Assembly: GCA_016462905.1 (NCBI GenBank)
Contig: JAEMSI010000001.1
Location: 1-57,866 of the forward strand
Length of the DNA stretch: 57,866 nt
Reading direction: 5' to 3'
Origin: Polynucleobacter sp.
GTDB lineage: Bacteria; Pseudomonadota; Gammaproteobacteria; Burkholderiales; Burkholderiaceae
Under the pieces are notes generated by a model that was not told the origin of the DNA, ran no database searches, and saw only the letters and a program-made list of their open reading frames with translations. Each line of letters begins with the position of its first letter. The first letter of the stretch is position 1. Shown here one piece after another: positions 37,512 to 49,252 of the stretch. A program made the position numbers and the translations under genes.

Positions 37512-38954
37512 TTGATGGCTTTTTTATTTGCCGGTGAAGACGTATGCCAACAAGTTCACCCCTCGCCTATTTCCGATCCCTATTGGGTTGGCTTTTCTAG
37601 AAGCGCTGCTGATTTAATCGGTGCCCAACAAAATACCGAGTGGTTAAAGTTATTGGCTGGAAATGCATTAAGCGCTGCACCTCATGCATTTTCGAATCCC
37701 CTCGCAAGCGTTTATAGCGGTCATCAGTTTGGAGTTTGGGCCGGACAACTCGGCGATGGTCGTGCCATCTTATTGGGCGATCGTAATGGTTATGAAATTC
37801 AATTAAAGGGCGCCGGTAAAACGAGATATTCACGCATGGGCGATGGTCGTGCTGTATTACGCTCTTCAATCCGTGAATTTTTATGTAGCGAAGCGATGCA
37901 TGCTTTGGGTATCCCCACTACGCGAGCGGTTGCCGTAGTCGGTTCAAAGCAGCCTGTGATGCGCGAAACTCTCGAGACAGCAGCGGTATGCACCCGCATC
38001 GCTCCCAGTTTTTTGCGTGTGGGGCATTTTGAACATTTTGCTGCATTACGCAATCCAGAGCGCTTGAACGAATTCAGTGACTATCTATTACAACAGCATT
38101 ACCCTGAGTGCCTAAACGATGCCAACCCTAAGCTCGCCTTGTTCCGCGCGATTTCCGAACGAACCGCCCGTCTAGTGGCTTTGTGGCAAGCAGTTGGATT
38201 TTGTCACGGAGTTTTAAACAGTGACAACACCAGTTTGTTGGGCTTAACTATGGATTACGGTCCATTTGGTTTTTTAGACGGTTTTCAGGTCGATCATATT
38301 TGCAATCACACCGACTCGGGCGGACGCTATGCTTATGGTCGTCAACCACAAGTAATGCATTGGAATATGTCCTGTTTAGCAGGCGGTATGCTGCCTCTGC
38401 TGGAGCAAATTATGGGTGCAGACGAAGCGCAATATCAACTCCAACAAGCGCTTGAAGAGTTTCCATTGGCCTATGCTCGATCTTGGCAAAGTTTATTTAG
38501 ATCTAAACTGGGACTGAGCCAAGATCATGAAGGCGATATCGATTTAATTGAAGAGCTGATTAAATTAATGCATGAAAACCAAGTTGACTTTACAAATTGC
38601 TTCAGGGCACTTTCGCATTTCGATACGAATCAAGCCCAAATTCTCTTACGCGATGATTTTCTCGATCGCGCTCAATTTGACCGTTGGTTAGATACGTACC
38701 GAGACCGCCTTATTTTTGAAAAAAGTGATAACGCACAACGGCAAGTTTTAATGCAACGAGTTAACCCTAAATTTATTTTACGTAATCATTTGGCACAAGT
38801 CGCTATTGAAAAAGCTCAGGTCGATGATTTTTCTGAGGTCGAGCGTTTATTGCATATACTGCAAAGACCATTTGATGAGCAAGATGAATTTAGGTCCTAT
38901 GCAGCGCCACCGCCATCGGATTTACAGCATATCGAGGTTAGTTGCTCCTCTTAA
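37512..38954 (+). CDS. selO: Protein adenylyltransferase SelO (YdiU family)
   Basis: SVYSGHQFGVWAGQLGDGRAILLGD, LKGAGKTRYSRMGDGRAVLRSSIREFLCSEAMHALGIPTTRA; C-terminus VSCSS. Confidence 0.95.
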   Translation: MMAFLFAGEDVCQQVHPSPISDPYWVGFSRSAADLIGAQQNTEWLKLLAGNALSAAPHAFSNPLASVYSGHQFGVWAGQLGDGRAILLGDRNGYEIQLKGAGKTRYSRMGDGRAVLRSSIREFLCSEAMHALGIPTTRAVAVVGSKQPVMRETLETAAVCTRIAPSFLRVGHFEHFAALRNPERLNEFSDYLLQQHYPECLNDANPKLALFRAISERTARLVALWQAVGFCHGVLNSDNTSLLGLTMDYGPFGFLDGFQVDHICNHTDSGGRYAYGRQPQVMHWNMSCLAGGMLPLLEQIMGADEAQYQLQQALEEFPLAYARSWQSLFRSKLGLSQDHEGDIDLIEELIKLMHENQVDFTNCFRALSHFDTNQAQILLRDDFLDRAQFDRWLDTYRDRLIFEKSDNAQRQVLMQRVNPKFILRNHLAQVAIEKAQVDDFSEVERLLHILQRPFDEQDEFRSYAAPPPSDLQHIEVSCSS

Positions 38955-38986
38955 TAAACCAATATAAAAATGGATGAAGGATTTGT

Positions 38987-39406
38987 GTGAGTAATAAAAA
39001 GACGGATGCCGAATACAAACAAGAACTGACTGATATCGAATATCGGGTGACTCGTAAGGCGGCAACCGAAATGCCCTTTAGCGGCAAATATTGGAATCAC
39101 TGGGATCAAGGTAAATACCGTTGTATTTGCTGCGGCACCCCGCTCTTTAATTCAGGCACTAAATTTGACGCTGGTTGCGGCTGGCCAAGTTACTCTTTGC
39201 CGATTCAGGAAGACGTGATAGCTGAACATCGCGATACCAGCCTTGGAATGGTGCGGGTTGAGGTGCGTTGTAAAAATTGCGATGCGCATTTGGGGCACGT
39301 GTTTGATGATGGCCCCCAACCCTCTGGTTTACGTTATTGCATTAATTCAGCTTCCTTAAAATTTGAACCAAGCAATCAAGTCGAATTAAATAATCCTAAA
39401 GAATAA
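38987..39406 (+). CDS. msrB: Peptide-methionine (R)-S-oxide reductase
   Basis: [63 protein letters not shown]. Confidence 0.97.
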   Translation: MSNKKTDAEYKQELTDIEYRVTRKAATEMPFSGKYWNHWDQGKYRCICCGTPLFNSGTKFDAGCGWPSYSLPIQEDVIAEHRDTSLGMVRVEVRCKNCDAHLGHVFDDGPQPSGLRYCINSASLKFEPSNQVELNNPKE

Positions 39407-39433
39407 TCGGAGTACCCGCATAATAGGTCCACC

Positions 39434-39982
39434 ATGAAATTTTTATTTGATCTTTTCCCTGTCATTCTATTTTTTATTGCTTTTAAATTTGCCGATATTT
39501 ATGTCGCCACTGGGGTGGCAATGTTAGCTACCCTGGCGCAAATTGCTTGGGTTTATTTTCGACATAAAAAAGTAGAAGCGACCATGTGGGTTAGTTTGGT
39601 CTTGATATTAGTGTTTGGCGGCCTCACTATTCTTTTGCAAGATAAGTTATTTATTCAATTAAAGCCCACCATTCTGTATTGGATTTTTTCCGCCTTCCTA
39701 TTTTTTAGCGCCCAATTCTTTAAGAAAAATTGGATTGAATCGCTTATGACTAAACAAGTTTCTTTGAAGCCAACCAGTCCAGCATCGATTTGGCTTAAGT
39801 TAAATCACGCTTGGGCAGGATTCTTTTTTCTGATGGGTGCTCTAAACATCTATATTGCTTTTAATTTTTCAGAAGATACCTGGGTTAATTTCAAACTCTT
39901 TGGCGGCATGGGATTATTGTTGGCATTTATTATTTTGCAAGGCTTATGGTTAGGGCGTCATATTGATGCTAAAGAATCATGA
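39434..39982 (+). CDS. Inner membrane septation protein YciB/IspZ family
   Basis: MKFLFDLFPVILFFIAFKFADIYVAT, NHAWAGFFFLMGALNIYIAFNFSEDTWVNFKLFG. Confidence 0.94.
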   Translation: MKFLFDLFPVILFFIAFKFADIYVATGVAMLATLAQIAWVYFRHKKVEATMWVSLVLILVFGGLTILLQDKLFIQLKPTILYWIFSAFLFFSAQFFKKNWIESLMTKQVSLKPTSPASIWLKLNHAWAGFFFLMGALNIYIAFNFSEDTWVNFKLFGGMGLLLAFIILQGLWLGRHIDAKES

Positions 39983-40251
39983 GCCAAGCACGAATCACGA
40001 TGTTTGAAGCAGCACTAACCGCAAGTCTGCATCCAACCCAACTGCAAATTGTGGATGAAAGTCATTTGCACGCAGGACATGCTGGCGCCGCCTCGGGTGG
40101 AGGGCATTTTCGGATCACCCTAACCTCGAGTTCATTCGAGGGGCTCAGTCGAGTGGCGCGTCATCGGCTCGTGTATGATGCCCTTCAAAGCCATATCCCT
40201 CAAGAGATCCACGCCTTAGCCATCCACGCCTTATCACCTAGCGAAATCTAA
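39979..40251 (+). CDS. BolA family protein
   Basis: LQIVDESHLHAGHAGAASGGGHFRITLTSSSFEGLSRVARHRLVYDAL; ends IHALAIHALSPSEI. Confidence 0.94.
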   Translation: MSQARITMFEAALTASLHPTQLQIVDESHLHAGHAGAASGGGHFRITLTSSSFEGLSRVARHRLVYDALQSHIPQEIHALAIHALSPSEI

Positions 40252-40272
40252 TTAAAATCAGAAACTTACATC

Positions 40273-41073
40273 ATGTCATTTAAAAAATATCTAGCCCTTG
40301 GTATTGCTTCTTTTATTTCCATTTATTTCATTTCACCTGTTTTGGCACAAAACGCCGCGATTGTGAATGGCAAACCCATTCCCTCATCCCAACTCGATAC
40401 CTTATTAAAAAAATCAGGGCAACCACTCGATAATCCCCAAATTCGCGAACAAGGACGCGAAATGCTAATTACTCGCGAACTGCTGAATCAAGAAGCGGCC
40501 AAACGCGGTATTACTGAAAAACCAGAAGTAAAAGACCAGTTAGATCAAGCCCGAATTGGCGTGATTGTGGGCGCTGTTTTTGAGGATTATGTCCAGCGTG
40601 AAGGAGTTACTGATGCTGATTTGAAATCTGCCTATGATTCCTTAAAAACCCAATTTAGCGGCAAAGAATATAAAGTGCGTCATATTTTGGTCGAAAAAGA
40701 AGCCGATGCTAAGTCCATCATCGCCAAAATTAAAGCAGGAGCCAAATTTGAAGATATGGCAAAAGCAAATTCAAAGGATACCGGTTCTGCAGATAAAGGC
40801 GGCAACCTCGATTGGATTAGCGATAAAGCATTAGTCCCTGAATTCTCTAAGGTAATGGTTAGCCTTAAAAAAGGTCAAATGACCGATAAACCCGTTAAAA
40901 CTCAATTTGGTTGGCACATCATTCAAGTCGAAGATATTCGCGATGCACAAATTCCTCCCATGGACCAAATTAAAGATCAATTAAAGCAAATGATTACCTC
41001 GGATCAGGCGTGGCAAAAAGAAAAGTTTAGCGAAATGATGAAAAAAATTCGCGACAAGGCCAAAATTGAGTGA
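40273..41073 (+). CDS. Periplasmic parvulin-type peptidylprolyl isomerase
   Basis: KVRHILVEKEADAKSIIAKIKAGAKFEDMAKANSKDTGSADKGGNLDWI; signal peptide. Confidence 0.95.
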   Translation: MSFKKYLALGIASFISIYFISPVLAQNAAIVNGKPIPSSQLDTLLKKSGQPLDNPQIREQGREMLITRELLNQEAAKRGITEKPEVKDQLDQARIGVIVGAVFEDYVQREGVTDADLKSAYDSLKTQFSGKEYKVRHILVEKEADAKSIIAKIKAGAKFEDMAKANSKDTGSADKGGNLDWISDKALVPEFSKVMVSLKKGQMTDKPVKTQFGWHIIQVEDIRDAQIPPMDQIKDQLKQMITSDQAWQKEKFSEMMKKIRDKAKIE

Positions 41074-41105
41074 GTCTAAAGGGTTGAACTAGGTTTAAAG
41101 GTAAA

Positions 41106-41495
41106 TTGATGATGCTCTTGCATACCATGTTACGGGTAGGTGATCTGACCCGTTCAGTTGATTTTTATACGCGCATATTAGGAATGAATTTATTGCGCAC
41201 CACAGAGCGCACTGAGCAAAAATATTCTCTTGCCTTTGTTGGATTTGGTAAAGGTAATGAGGATGGTCAAGCTGAAATTGAGCTCACTTATAACCATGGT
41301 GTTGCAAGCTACGAAATGGGAAGCGCTTATGGGCATATTGCCATTGCGGTGACGGATGCGTATGCCGCGTGTGAGCGCATTCAAGCAGCCGGTGGCAATG
41401 TCACCCGCCCCGCTGGGCCCGTTCAAGGAGGCAACACCATAATCGCTTTTGTGACTGACCCCGATGGTTACAAAATCGAACTTATTCAACGTTGA
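41106..41495 (+). CDS. gloA: Lactoylglutathione lyase (glyoxalase I)
   Basis: [64 protein letters not shown]. Confidence 0.97.
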   Translation: MMMLLHTMLRVGDLTRSVDFYTRILGMNLLRTTERTEQKYSLAFVGFGKGNEDGQAEIELTYNHGVASYEMGSAYGHIAIAVTDAYAACERIQAAGGNVTRPAGPVQGGNTIIAFVTDPDGYKIELIQR

Positions 41496-42624
41496 GACTC
41501 GAATTCAAGCAATTCCAGCGCAAGACTGGAATTCTTTACTAGGACCAGACTCAACTCCTTTCGTCCATCACGCCTTTCTTTCACTGCTCGAAGAAAGTGC
41601 TTGTGTTTGCGAAAAGACCGGCTGGCAACCAAACCATATTACGCTGCGCGACCAAGATACCAATCAGCTGATGGCTGCTTTACCGCTTTACATTAAAAGT
41701 CATTCGTATGGAGAATATGTATTTGATTGGGCTTGGGCAGAGGCCTATGCTCAACATGGCTTACATTATTTTCCAAAGGCACTGAGTGCCATTCCCTTTA
41801 CTCCTGTGCAAGGCGGTCGATTATTGGCCAGTACCCTTGAAAATAAAAAACGTCTGATGGAGGTATTAAAAAGCTGGGTAATCGAAAAAAATTACTCTTC
41901 AGCGCATATTTTATTTCCGCCGAATGACGATATCGAGCATTTAGAAAAAAATGGCTTTATGACGCGCAACTCCATTCAATTCCATTGGCGTAATCAAAAT
42001 TATCACCATTTCGATGATTTTTTAAGCTCACTCAATATGAAGCGCCGAAAAAATATTAAACGCGAACGTCGGATAGTAGATGACGCTGGGATTACCTTTG
42101 AGCATATTCCAGGTAGCAGCGCCAGCGAAACAGATTGGCTTTTCTTTTACCAGTGCTATGCCAATACGTATTTTGAGCACGGCTCTCCGCCCTACTTAAA
42201 TCAATTATTTTTTCAGGGCTGGGGGCAAGCTATGCCCGATTATTTACATTTAATCGTGGCACAAAAAAACCAGCAACGAATCGCCGCCTCCTTATTGGTG
42301 GTGGATCGCAAACAGTCGACAGTCTATGGTCGTTATTGGGGTTGTATTGAGTCTATCCCCTGCTTGCATTTCGAGACTGCTTATTATCAAGCTATCGAAT
42401 ATTGCATTCAGGAGAAGATTCAAGTCTTTGAAGGCGGTGCACAGGGTCAGCATAAAATGGCGCGGGGCTTTTTACCGGTAACGGTTCAGTCAGCGCACTA
42501 TATTCAAGACCCCTCATTTTCTTTAGCGATTCAACGTTTTCTAGAGCGAGAAAAAAACGGAATTGGCCATTATCTCGATGAATTAGCAGAGCATTCTCCG
42601 TTAAAATCGAAACCATCTAGTTAA
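41464..42624 (+). CDS. DUF482/peptidogalycan-like GNAT family protein
   Basis: [58 protein letters not shown]; 32-bp overlap with gloA. Confidence 0.85.
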   Translation: MVTKSNLFNVETRIQAIPAQDWNSLLGPDSTPFVHHAFLSLLEESACVCEKTGWQPNHITLRDQDTNQLMAALPLYIKSHSYGEYVFDWAWAEAYAQHGLHYFPKALSAIPFTPVQGGRLLASTLENKKRLMEVLKSWVIEKNYSSAHILFPPNDDIEHLEKNGFMTRNSIQFHWRNQNYHHFDDFLSSLNMKRRKNIKRERRIVDDAGITFEHIPGSSASETDWLFFYQCYANTYFEHGSPPYLNQLFFQGWGQAMPDYLHLIVAQKNQQRIAASLLVVDRKQSTVYGRYWGCIESIPCLHFETAYYQAIEYCIQEKIQVFEGGAQGQHKMARGFLPVTVQSAHYIQDPSFSLAIQRFLEREKNGIGHYLDELAEHSPLKSKPSS

Positions 42625-42642
42625 TTAATTGATGGAAGCCAT

Positions 42643-43425
42643 ATGTTTAAAGGAAAGTTAGCATTAATCACCGGATCAACCAGTGGTATTGGGGCTGGTA
42701 TTGCCAAAGAATTAGCCGGCAAAGGGGCTAATCTGATTATTAATGGTTTGGGCGATCTGAATGAAATTAACCAATTCTGTGCCAAACTTCAAAAAGACTA
42801 TGGCATCCAAGCGACCTATTTAGCGGCGGATATGACTGATTCTGACTCGATTGAGCAGATGATGAAAAAAATCAATCACGATTTGGGTGGTGTTGATATT
42901 TTGGTTAATAACGCAGGCATACAATTTGTCTCACCCGTTGAAGATTTTCCAGTAGAGCAATGGAATCGTGTGATTGAAATTAATTTAAATTCTTCCTTTC
43001 ATACGATTCGCTTAGCAGTCCCTAGTATGAAGCAAAAGAAATGGGGGCGCATTATTAATATTGCCTCAGCCCATGCTTTAATTGCCTCGCCATTTAAATC
43101 GGCTTATGTCGCTGCAAAACATGGCATTGCGGGATTAACGAAAACAATTGCCTTGGAAGTTGCCACCGATGGAATAACGGTCAATGCGATTTGCCCTGGT
43201 TATGTATGGACTCCTTTAGTTCAGGCGCAAATTCCCGTGACCGCAAAAACTCGCGGCATCACCGAGCAACAGGTGATCGATGATGTGATGTTAAAGGCAC
43301 AGCCCACCAAGAAATTTGTCACCATCGAAGAGGTGGCTGGCTTGGCATCCTATTTATCCACCGATATTGCAGGCTCTATCACGGGATCTATTATTTCGAT
43401 TGATGGTGGTTGGTCTGCTCAATAA
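42643..43425 (+). CDS. bdhA: 3-hydroxybutyrate dehydrogenase (SDR family)
   Basis: ALITGSTSGIGAGIAKELAGKG, NNAGIQFVSPVEDFP, SAYVAAKHGIAGLTK, CPGYVWTPLVQAQI. Confidence 0.9.
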   Translation: MFKGKLALITGSTSGIGAGIAKELAGKGANLIINGLGDLNEINQFCAKLQKDYGIQATYLAADMTDSDSIEQMMKKINHDLGGVDILVNNAGIQFVSPVEDFPVEQWNRVIEINLNSSFHTIRLAVPSMKQKKWGRIINIASAHALIASPFKSAYVAAKHGIAGLTKTIALEVATDGITVNAICPGYVWTPLVQAQIPVTAKTRGITEQQVIDDVMLKAQPTKKFVTIEEVAGLASYLSTDIAGSITGSIISIDGGWSAQ

Positions 43426-43449
43426 ATGCTTTACTAAGCTGGCATAGTC

Positions 43450-43695
43450 GTGAACGATTCTTCTCTGCCCAAGCGAGATCAAAATAACTCGCTTTCCGTC
43501 GGCGATGAGTCATCCGATTCGCCTTGTATCGGCATTTGCTCAACCCTTTACGACGATACTTGCAGGGGTTGTGGGCGCACCCTCTTAGAAGTTAGCAATT
43601 GGGTCTTTATGACGCCCGATGAAAAGAAAGCTGTTTGGGTACGAATTCGAGCCGACGGCACAGCAATGCGCTTTAATCGCGATTCCAAAGCATAA
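43450..43695 (+). CDS. DUF1289 domain-containing protein
   Basis: SPCIGICSTLYDDTCRGCGRTLLEVSNWVFMTPDEKKAVWVRI; GTG start. Confidence 0.9.
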   Translation: MNDSSLPKRDQNNSLSVGDESSDSPCIGICSTLYDDTCRGCGRTLLEVSNWVFMTPDEKKAVWVRIRADGTAMRFNRDSKA

Positions 43696-43717
43696 AGCTA
43701 AACCCCCCTGCTTTGAC

Positions 43718-45325
43718 TTAGCCCGTTAACTCCTGGCTTTTTAGGTACTCTTCGTAAGTCCCAGAGTAATCGTTGATACTGCCGTCCATTTTAATTTCTA
43801 AAATTCGATTAGCCAATCCAGAAACAAATTCACGATCGTGCGAGACAAAAATCAAAGTCCCCTCAAATTTCTCTAAGGAAATTTGTAAACTCTCGATCGA
43901 TTCCATATCCATATGATTGGTGGGCTCATCCATCGCCAAAATATTATGTTTTTGTAACATCAATTTGCCCCAAATTAAGCGGCCCTTCTCGCCGCCTGAG
44001 CAAACCTTTACCGATTTACTGATTTCATCACCAGAAAATAATAAACGCCCTAACATGCCACGCACGACTTGATCATCATCGCCTGGTTTACGCCACTGGC
44101 TCATCCACTCAAACAAACTAGTGTCATCCGGAAAGGCCTCGCTGGTATCTTGTGGCATGACCCCAACATTGGCATTCTCAGCCCATTTCACATCACCTGA
44201 ATCGGCTGGAACGCCATTAAAACGCTTACTTAAAATCGCATTTAATAAAGTGGTTTTTCCTGCACCATTTTGGCCAATAATGGCTACTTTTTCGCCAGGC
44301 CGAATGGCAATCTTAAAGTTTTTGAAAATTTGACGATCATACTTTTTTGATAGGGCATTGCATTCAACTGCCATATTATGGAGTTTCTTTTCGGTTTCAA
44401 AGCGAATAAATGGATTTTGTCGCGACGAAGGTTTAATTTCGATAAGTTCAATTTTTTCTAATTGACGCTGACGCGACGTTGCTTGACGCGCCTTAGAAGC
44501 ATTTGCCGAAAAACGGCTAACGAAGGCTTGCAATTCAGCCATTTTTTCTTTGGCTTTGGTATTGGCAGAGAGTTGCTGGGCACGCGCTTGGGTTGAGGCG
44601 AGCATATACGAATCGTAATTACCTGGATAAACCTTTAATGTTCCGAAATCCATATCGGCCATATGCGTACAAACTTCATTTAAGAAGTGACGATCATGGG
44701 AAATAATAATAATCGTGCTGTTAAATTGATTTAATACTTCTTCTAGCCAGTGAATCGAGTGAATATCTAAGTTATTGGTTGGCTCATCTAGCAAGAGCAC
44801 ATCGGGATCCGAAAATAAAGCTTGTGCTAATAAAACCCGTAATTTCCAACCTGGAGCGATATTGCTCATCGGGCCATTGTGCTCTTCTAGGGGAATACCA
44901 ATGCCTAACAACAACTCCCCTGCCTTTGATTCAGCGGTATAGCCACCATACTCGGCATATTTGGTTTCAAGCTCAGCGGCCCGCATATAGTCTTCGTCGT
45001 TAGCATCGGGGTTGGCATAAATCGCATCGCGCTCTTGGGCGGCTTGCCACATTTCGGCATGCCCCATCATCACTACATCAAGCACGCGAATTTCTTCATA
45101 AGCGAATTGATCTTGACGTAATTTACCTAAACGAATATTGGGCTCAAGGCTAATATTGCCAGCCGAGGGCTCTAGTTCTCCACCCAATATTTTCATCAAA
45201 GTGGTCTTACCGCAGCCGTTTGCACCAATTAAGCCATAACGATTACCACCGCCAAACTTAACAGAGATATTTTCAAATAAGGGCTTAGGCCCAAACTGCA
45301 TGGTGATATTCGACGCGTTAAGCAC
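43718..45325 (-). CDS. ABC-F family ATPase (YbiT-like)
   Basis: Two Walker A ([18 protein letters not shown]), [37 protein letters not shown]. Confidence 0.95.
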   Translation of the reverse strand: MLNASNITMQFGPKPLFENISVKFGGGNRYGLIGANGCGKTTLMKILGGELEPSAGNISLEPNIRLGKLRQDQFAYEEIRVLDVVMMGHAEMWQAAQERDAIYANPDANDEDYMRAAELETKYAEYGGYTAESKAGELLLGIGIPLEEHNGPMSNIAPGWKLRVLLAQALFSDPDVLLLDEPTNNLDIHSIHWLEEVLNQFNSTIIIISHDRHFLNEVCTHMADMDFGTLKVYPGNYDSYMLASTQARAQQLSANTKAKEKMAELQAFVSRFSANASKARQATSRQRQLEKIELIEIKPSSRQNPFIRFETEKKLHNMAVECNALSKKYDRQIFKNFKIAIRPGEKVAIIGQNGAGKTTLLNAILSKRFNGVPADSGDVKWAENANVGVMPQDTSEAFPDDTSLFEWMSQWRKPGDDDQVVRGMLGRLLFSGDEISKSVKVCSGGEKGRLIWGKLMLQKHNILAMDEPTNHMDMESIESLQISLEKFEGTLIFVSHDREFVSGLANRILEIKMDGSINDYSGTYEEYLKSQELTG

Positions 45326-45415
45326 GGCAACTTTCTATAAAAAATCAAGCCTAAAGTGGCAAACCATCTATTTTAACGATCTTCTGGAGGCAAAGCCAGT
45401 TCTCTTAATAAAAAC

Positions 45416-46012
45416 TTAGGTCCTGCTGGGGAGGCGGGCACGCAACCAAGGAAGGCGAATGGCGAGCAAGGTAAAAATGATGATCGCATAGATCGATACC
45501 GTATCAAAATCATTTTTTCCTGCTTTATGCCAGAAATAATGCATGATGGCGATCAGCGCAATCAAATAGACTAAACGGTGCAGTTGGCCCCAGCGTTGCC
45601 GCAAATAACGCAATGCTAGTGAATTCGATGTCGCGGCTAATGGAATTAATAAAATAAAAGCAGAAAATCCTGCTGTAATAAAAGGTCGTTTAAGTACATC
45701 GGCCCACATCGCTACCAGATCGAAGTTTTGATCGAGCCAAAACCAGATTGAGAAATGCAAAGAGGCATAAAAAAAACAAAAAAGCCCAATCATTCGCCTC
45801 AGCTGGATCGGAAATCGCCACCCCGTAAACCACCTCAGAGGAGACATGCACAAAGTAAGACACAAAAAATTAAGTGTCCAAGTGCCCGTCGAGCGAGTAA
45901 TAAATTCAATCGGATTAGGACCTAAATCACCCCACAACCCAAGCAAAATTAATCGCGCCAGCGGTGCTAAACAGAGAAAAAATAAAACAGGTTTTAATAT
46001 TCGCAGCGACAC
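45416..46012 (-). CDS. msrQ: Protein-methionine-sulfoxide reductase heme-binding subunit
   Basis: RSTGTWTLNFLCLTLCMSPLRWFTGW, RRMIGLFCFFYASLHFSIWFWLDQ; adjacent to msrP. Confidence 0.94.
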   Translation of the reverse strand: MSLRILKPVLFFLCLAPLARLILLGLWGDLGPNPIEFITRSTGTWTLNFLCLTLCMSPLRWFTGWRFPIQLRRMIGLFCFFYASLHFSIWFWLDQNFDLVAMWADVLKRPFITAGFSAFILLIPLAATSNSLALRYLRQRWGQLHRLVYLIALIAIMHYFWHKAGKNDFDTVSIYAIIIFTLLAIRLPWLRARLPSRT

Positions 46013-46021
46013 AAAAATAGT

Positions 46022-46987
46022 TTAGTAATTTTTTCTTAAATCCATGCCGGTATAGAGATTGGCTACGTATTCGCCATAACCATTGAACATCTCGGTTTTA
46101 ATTTTGGGTGAAAATAAATTTCCCGAACCAATTCGCCTTTCAGTGGCTTGACTCCAACGGGGGTGATCTACGGTGGGATTGACGTTGGAATAAAAACCGT
46201 ATTCACGTGCCGCCGCCATATTCCAGCTGGTTGCAGGTTGTTGTTCTGTGAAGCGAATTTTGACAATCGATTTGCCGCTCTTAAATCCGTATTTCCAAGG
46301 AACAATAATTCGCACAGGGGCTCCATTTTGCTTAGGCAGTACTTCACCATACATTCCTAAGCTTAATAAGGTTAAGGGGTTCATGGCTTCGTCCATTCGT
46401 AAACCTTCGCGATACGGCCATTCCAGCACGCGATTATTTAATCCTGGCATTTGCTTGGGGTCGGCTAGGGTAATAAATTCCACAAATTTAGCCGAGCCCA
46501 AGGGCTCCACTTTTTCAATTAGCTTCGATAAGGAATAGCCGTCCCATGGAATTACCATCGACCACCCCTCCACACAGCGTAAGCGATAAATACGCTCTTC
46601 TAGGGGAGCCAATTTTAATAAAGCATCCATATCAAAGGTCATTGGCTTTTTAACTAAGCCCTCCACCGTCAGAGTCCATGGCTTAGTTTGTAAACGCTGT
46701 GCGCGCTCAACGGGCTCGTCCTTGTTTAAGCCAAACTCATAGTAATTGTTATACGACGTAGCGTCTTTTTGCGGAGTAATCTCTTCCTTTGAGGAATACT
46801 TGTCCGATTTCATTACTTTTAATTTTCCCAAACCAGGGCTATTTGCAAAAGCAGTTCGACTAAACCATGGTGCTAAGGCTAAGCCATAAGCACCAGCGGC
46901 AGCTTGTTTAATTAATTGGCGACGATTTTCAAAAATTGCTTTAGACGTTATGTCGCTTGATAGAATTTTAGAATCTTTAAATAACAT
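46022..46987 (-). CDS. msrP: Protein-methionine-sulfoxide reductase catalytic (molybdopterin) subunit
   Basis: [79 protein letters not shown]. Confidence 0.96.
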   Translation of the reverse strand: MLFKDSKILSSDITSKAIFENRRQLIKQAAAGAYGLALAPWFSRTAFANSPGLGKLKVMKSDKYSSKEEITPQKDATSYNNYYEFGLNKDEPVERAQRLQTKPWTLTVEGLVKKPMTFDMDALLKLAPLEERIYRLRCVEGWSMVIPWDGYSLSKLIEKVEPLGSAKFVEFITLADPKQMPGLNNRVLEWPYREGLRMDEAMNPLTLLSLGMYGEVLPKQNGAPVRIIVPWKYGFKSGKSIVKIRFTEQQPATSWNMAAAREYGFYSNVNPTVDHPRWSQATERRIGSGNLFSPKIKTEMFNGYGEYVANLYTGMDLRKNY

Positions 46988-47694
46988 TATGAGTCAACCT
47001 TTAATCGAAATGGCGTGAAATTGGTATTGGTATCAAAATAATCTTCGTCTTCTTTTCGTTTTAAAAAATTGACTACCGCATACGTCATGGGAGTTGCCAC
47101 AATTTCCCATGAGGTTTTCAAGATATATTGAGCAATCGCTACTTTGACTATATCGTTTATATCCCAAATTGCATAAAAAGCGATGACATAAAACAAAGAG
47201 GAGTCAACCAACTCTCCAGCAGCAGTAGAGCCAATGGTTCTGCTCCAGAGGAGTTTACCTTTAGTCCAGACTTTCATTTTAGCCATCACATAGGCATTGG
47301 TAAAACTACCACACCAAAACGCAATGATTGATGCTAAAGCGACTCGCCAAGAGTTGCCAAATACAGTTTCCAAGCCTTTTTGATAATTTGCCATATAGTC
47401 CCCTGGACCCACTGGTAAGGCAATCACAATTTGCGCCATCATGGCAGCAAATAAAAGAGCACTAAAACCAGCCCACACTGCCCTGCGATCATAAGCATAG
47501 CCATATACCTCAGTAACAATATCAGCAAAAAAATACGAAATTGGAAAAAATAAAATACCTGCGCCAAATTCAATCTGTCCCAATACGGGCAAATATACTG
47601 AAGCTGTTTTACCAGCACCAATAAAATTAGAACAAAGCAAAACGACCACAAACGCAGCTAGAATTAAGTCGTAATAGCGGTATTGGCGACGCAT
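46987..47694 (-). CDS. Queuosine precursor transporter (YhhQ/VUT family)
   Basis: [62 protein letters not shown]. Confidence 0.93.
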   Translation of the reverse strand: MRRQYRYYDLILAAFVVVLLCSNFIGAGKTASVYLPVLGQIEFGAGILFFPISYFFADIVTEVYGYAYDRRAVWAGFSALLFAAMMAQIVIALPVGPGDYMANYQKGLETVFGNSWRVALASIIAFWCGSFTNAYVMAKMKVWTKGKLLWSRTIGSTAAGELVDSSLFYVIAFYAIWDINDIVKVAIAQYILKTSWEIVATPMTYAVVNFLKRKEDEDYFDTNTNFTPFRLKVDS

Positions 47695-47695
47695 A

Positions 47696-48811
47696 CTAAG
47701 AAAACACCCTTTCGATTACCGCGGGTCTAGCAAGCGATTCGCGAATTAAGGTCTCGGCCAAAATCTCAAACTCAGCCTGATTAATCGGATTCAGATTAAA
47801 ACACTGGCGATTTTTGAAGTTGGCAAAGTTTCTTTCAATCGAGCCTAAATAAGAGGGGTCGTAATGTTTCGCCAATAAACCCTCCACCAACTCAGCAAAC
47901 TGCTTTTCGTGAGCGAGTGTACGCCACTCTTCTATTTGAGTTTTACCATGACGAGACAGTAATAATCCTAATAAGCGATTTAATTCAGTCGTATTCTTTA
48001 ATAAATGTGCATAGTCATGCATTAACCAGCCCACACGGCCAGTTCGCGATGCATTGATTTCATAACAATGGCCTAGACGAATCATTTCCATTAAAGCATC
48101 GGGGATGTGTAAACCGCCCACTTTTTTACTTTCTGACTCAACCCATATAGGGCGATTTAAATCAAAACTCCTCAACTGATCCCAAAGCGCTGTTTCAAAG
48201 GCCTTTTGACTCGGTTGAGACTGATCGGGAAGACCGCCTAAAACCGAACCACGATGGACTGCTAAAGCCTCTAAATCAAGTACTTGAGCCCCTTTTTTAA
48301 ATAAGGTGTTTAGTAAAAAAGTTTTACCGCTACCTGTTGATCCACAAATTACATGGAAGCGGCACGATTTGGCCCATTGTTCTAAATCCGCAATCACTTG
48401 ACGGCGAAACGCCTGATACCCGCCTAATAATTGCTTTGGCTTCCAGCCGATGCGTTGCAAGATATGCGTGAACGCGCCACTGCGCTCCCCACCTCGCCAA
48501 CAATAAACTAGCGGACGCCATTCATGGGCTTGATTTAAAAAATGCTGTTCAATATGACGGGCGATATTTTTGGCAACTAAAACTGCGCCCAACTTCTTCG
48601 CCGCAAAAGGGGATTCCTGCTTATACATGGTCCCAATTAAAATGCGCTCTTCATTTTCTAATACCGGCAAATTAATCGCGCCCGGAATATGATCTAATTC
48701 AAATTCAGCGGGTGTACGCACATCGACAATGCAATCAAATTGTGAAAGTGACTGATTTAGATCGCTCGCATTCAAAATAGGTTGATGATTTTGCAAGCGT
48801 AGACTCGTCAT
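47696..48811 (-). CDS. mnmH: tRNA 2-selenouridine synthase
   Basis: VDVRTPAEFELDHIPGAINLPVLENEERILIGTMYKQESPFAAKKLGA, YCWRGGERSGA, CGSTGSGKTFLLN. Confidence 0.96.
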   Translation of the reverse strand: MTSLRLQNHQPILNASDLNQSLSQFDCIVDVRTPAEFELDHIPGAINLPVLENEERILIGTMYKQESPFAAKKLGAVLVAKNIARHIEQHFLNQAHEWRPLVYCWRGGERSGAFTHILQRIGWKPKQLLGGYQAFRRQVIADLEQWAKSCRFHVICGSTGSGKTFLLNTLFKKGAQVLDLEALAVHRGSVLGGLPDQSQPSQKAFETALWDQLRSFDLNRPIWVESESKKVGGLHIPDALMEMIRLGHCYEINASRTGRVGWLMHDYAHLLKNTTELNRLLGLLLSRHGKTQIEEWRTLAHEKQFAELVEGLLAKHYDPSYLGSIERNFANFKNRQCFNLNPINQAEFEILAETLIRESLARPAVIERVFS

Positions 48812-48814
48812 TAT

Positions 48815-49234
48815 TTATTTAAGCAGTTGGTAGACTGCATCAGGCCATTGGGCTGGACGGTTGGTTTCAAGATTAACCCAAACTAACGTTGCGCCACCAG
48901 CCGCCACCACCTCATCGGGCGCACTCGTTAATGACATGACGTTATAGGTATCAGCACTAGTCCTGCCAATTTTACCGGTGTAGGTTCGCACCAACAAATC
49001 GCCAGGATAGGAAACGGGAATATAAAAATTACAAAAGGCATTGGCAACCAAAGCACCCTCTTTTGCTACTTTAGCCAAAAAACCGAGTGACTCAATCCAA
49101 TGAATTCGACCTTGCTCCATATAGCGAAAATAAACAGTGTTATTAATATGCGAAAAGGCATCCATATCACCCCAGCGCAAAGGAATGATCGATTCGTGCA
49201 CTAATTTTTTTTCGTCTGGGATGGGGGTGCGCAT
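48815..49234 (-). CDS. Acyl-CoA thioesterase (hot-dog fold, YbgC/4HBT family)
   Basis: LRWGDMDAFSHINNTVYFRYMEQGRIHWIESLGF. Confidence 0.93.
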   Translation of the reverse strand: MRTPIPDEKKLVHESIIPLRWGDMDAFSHINNTVYFRYMEQGRIHWIESLGFLAKVAKEGALVANAFCNFYIPVSYPGDLLVRTYTGKIGRTSADTYNVMSLTSAPDEVVAAGGATLVWVNLETNRPAQWPDAVYQLLK

Positions 49235-49252
49235 ATAAGAACGGGGAATGGA

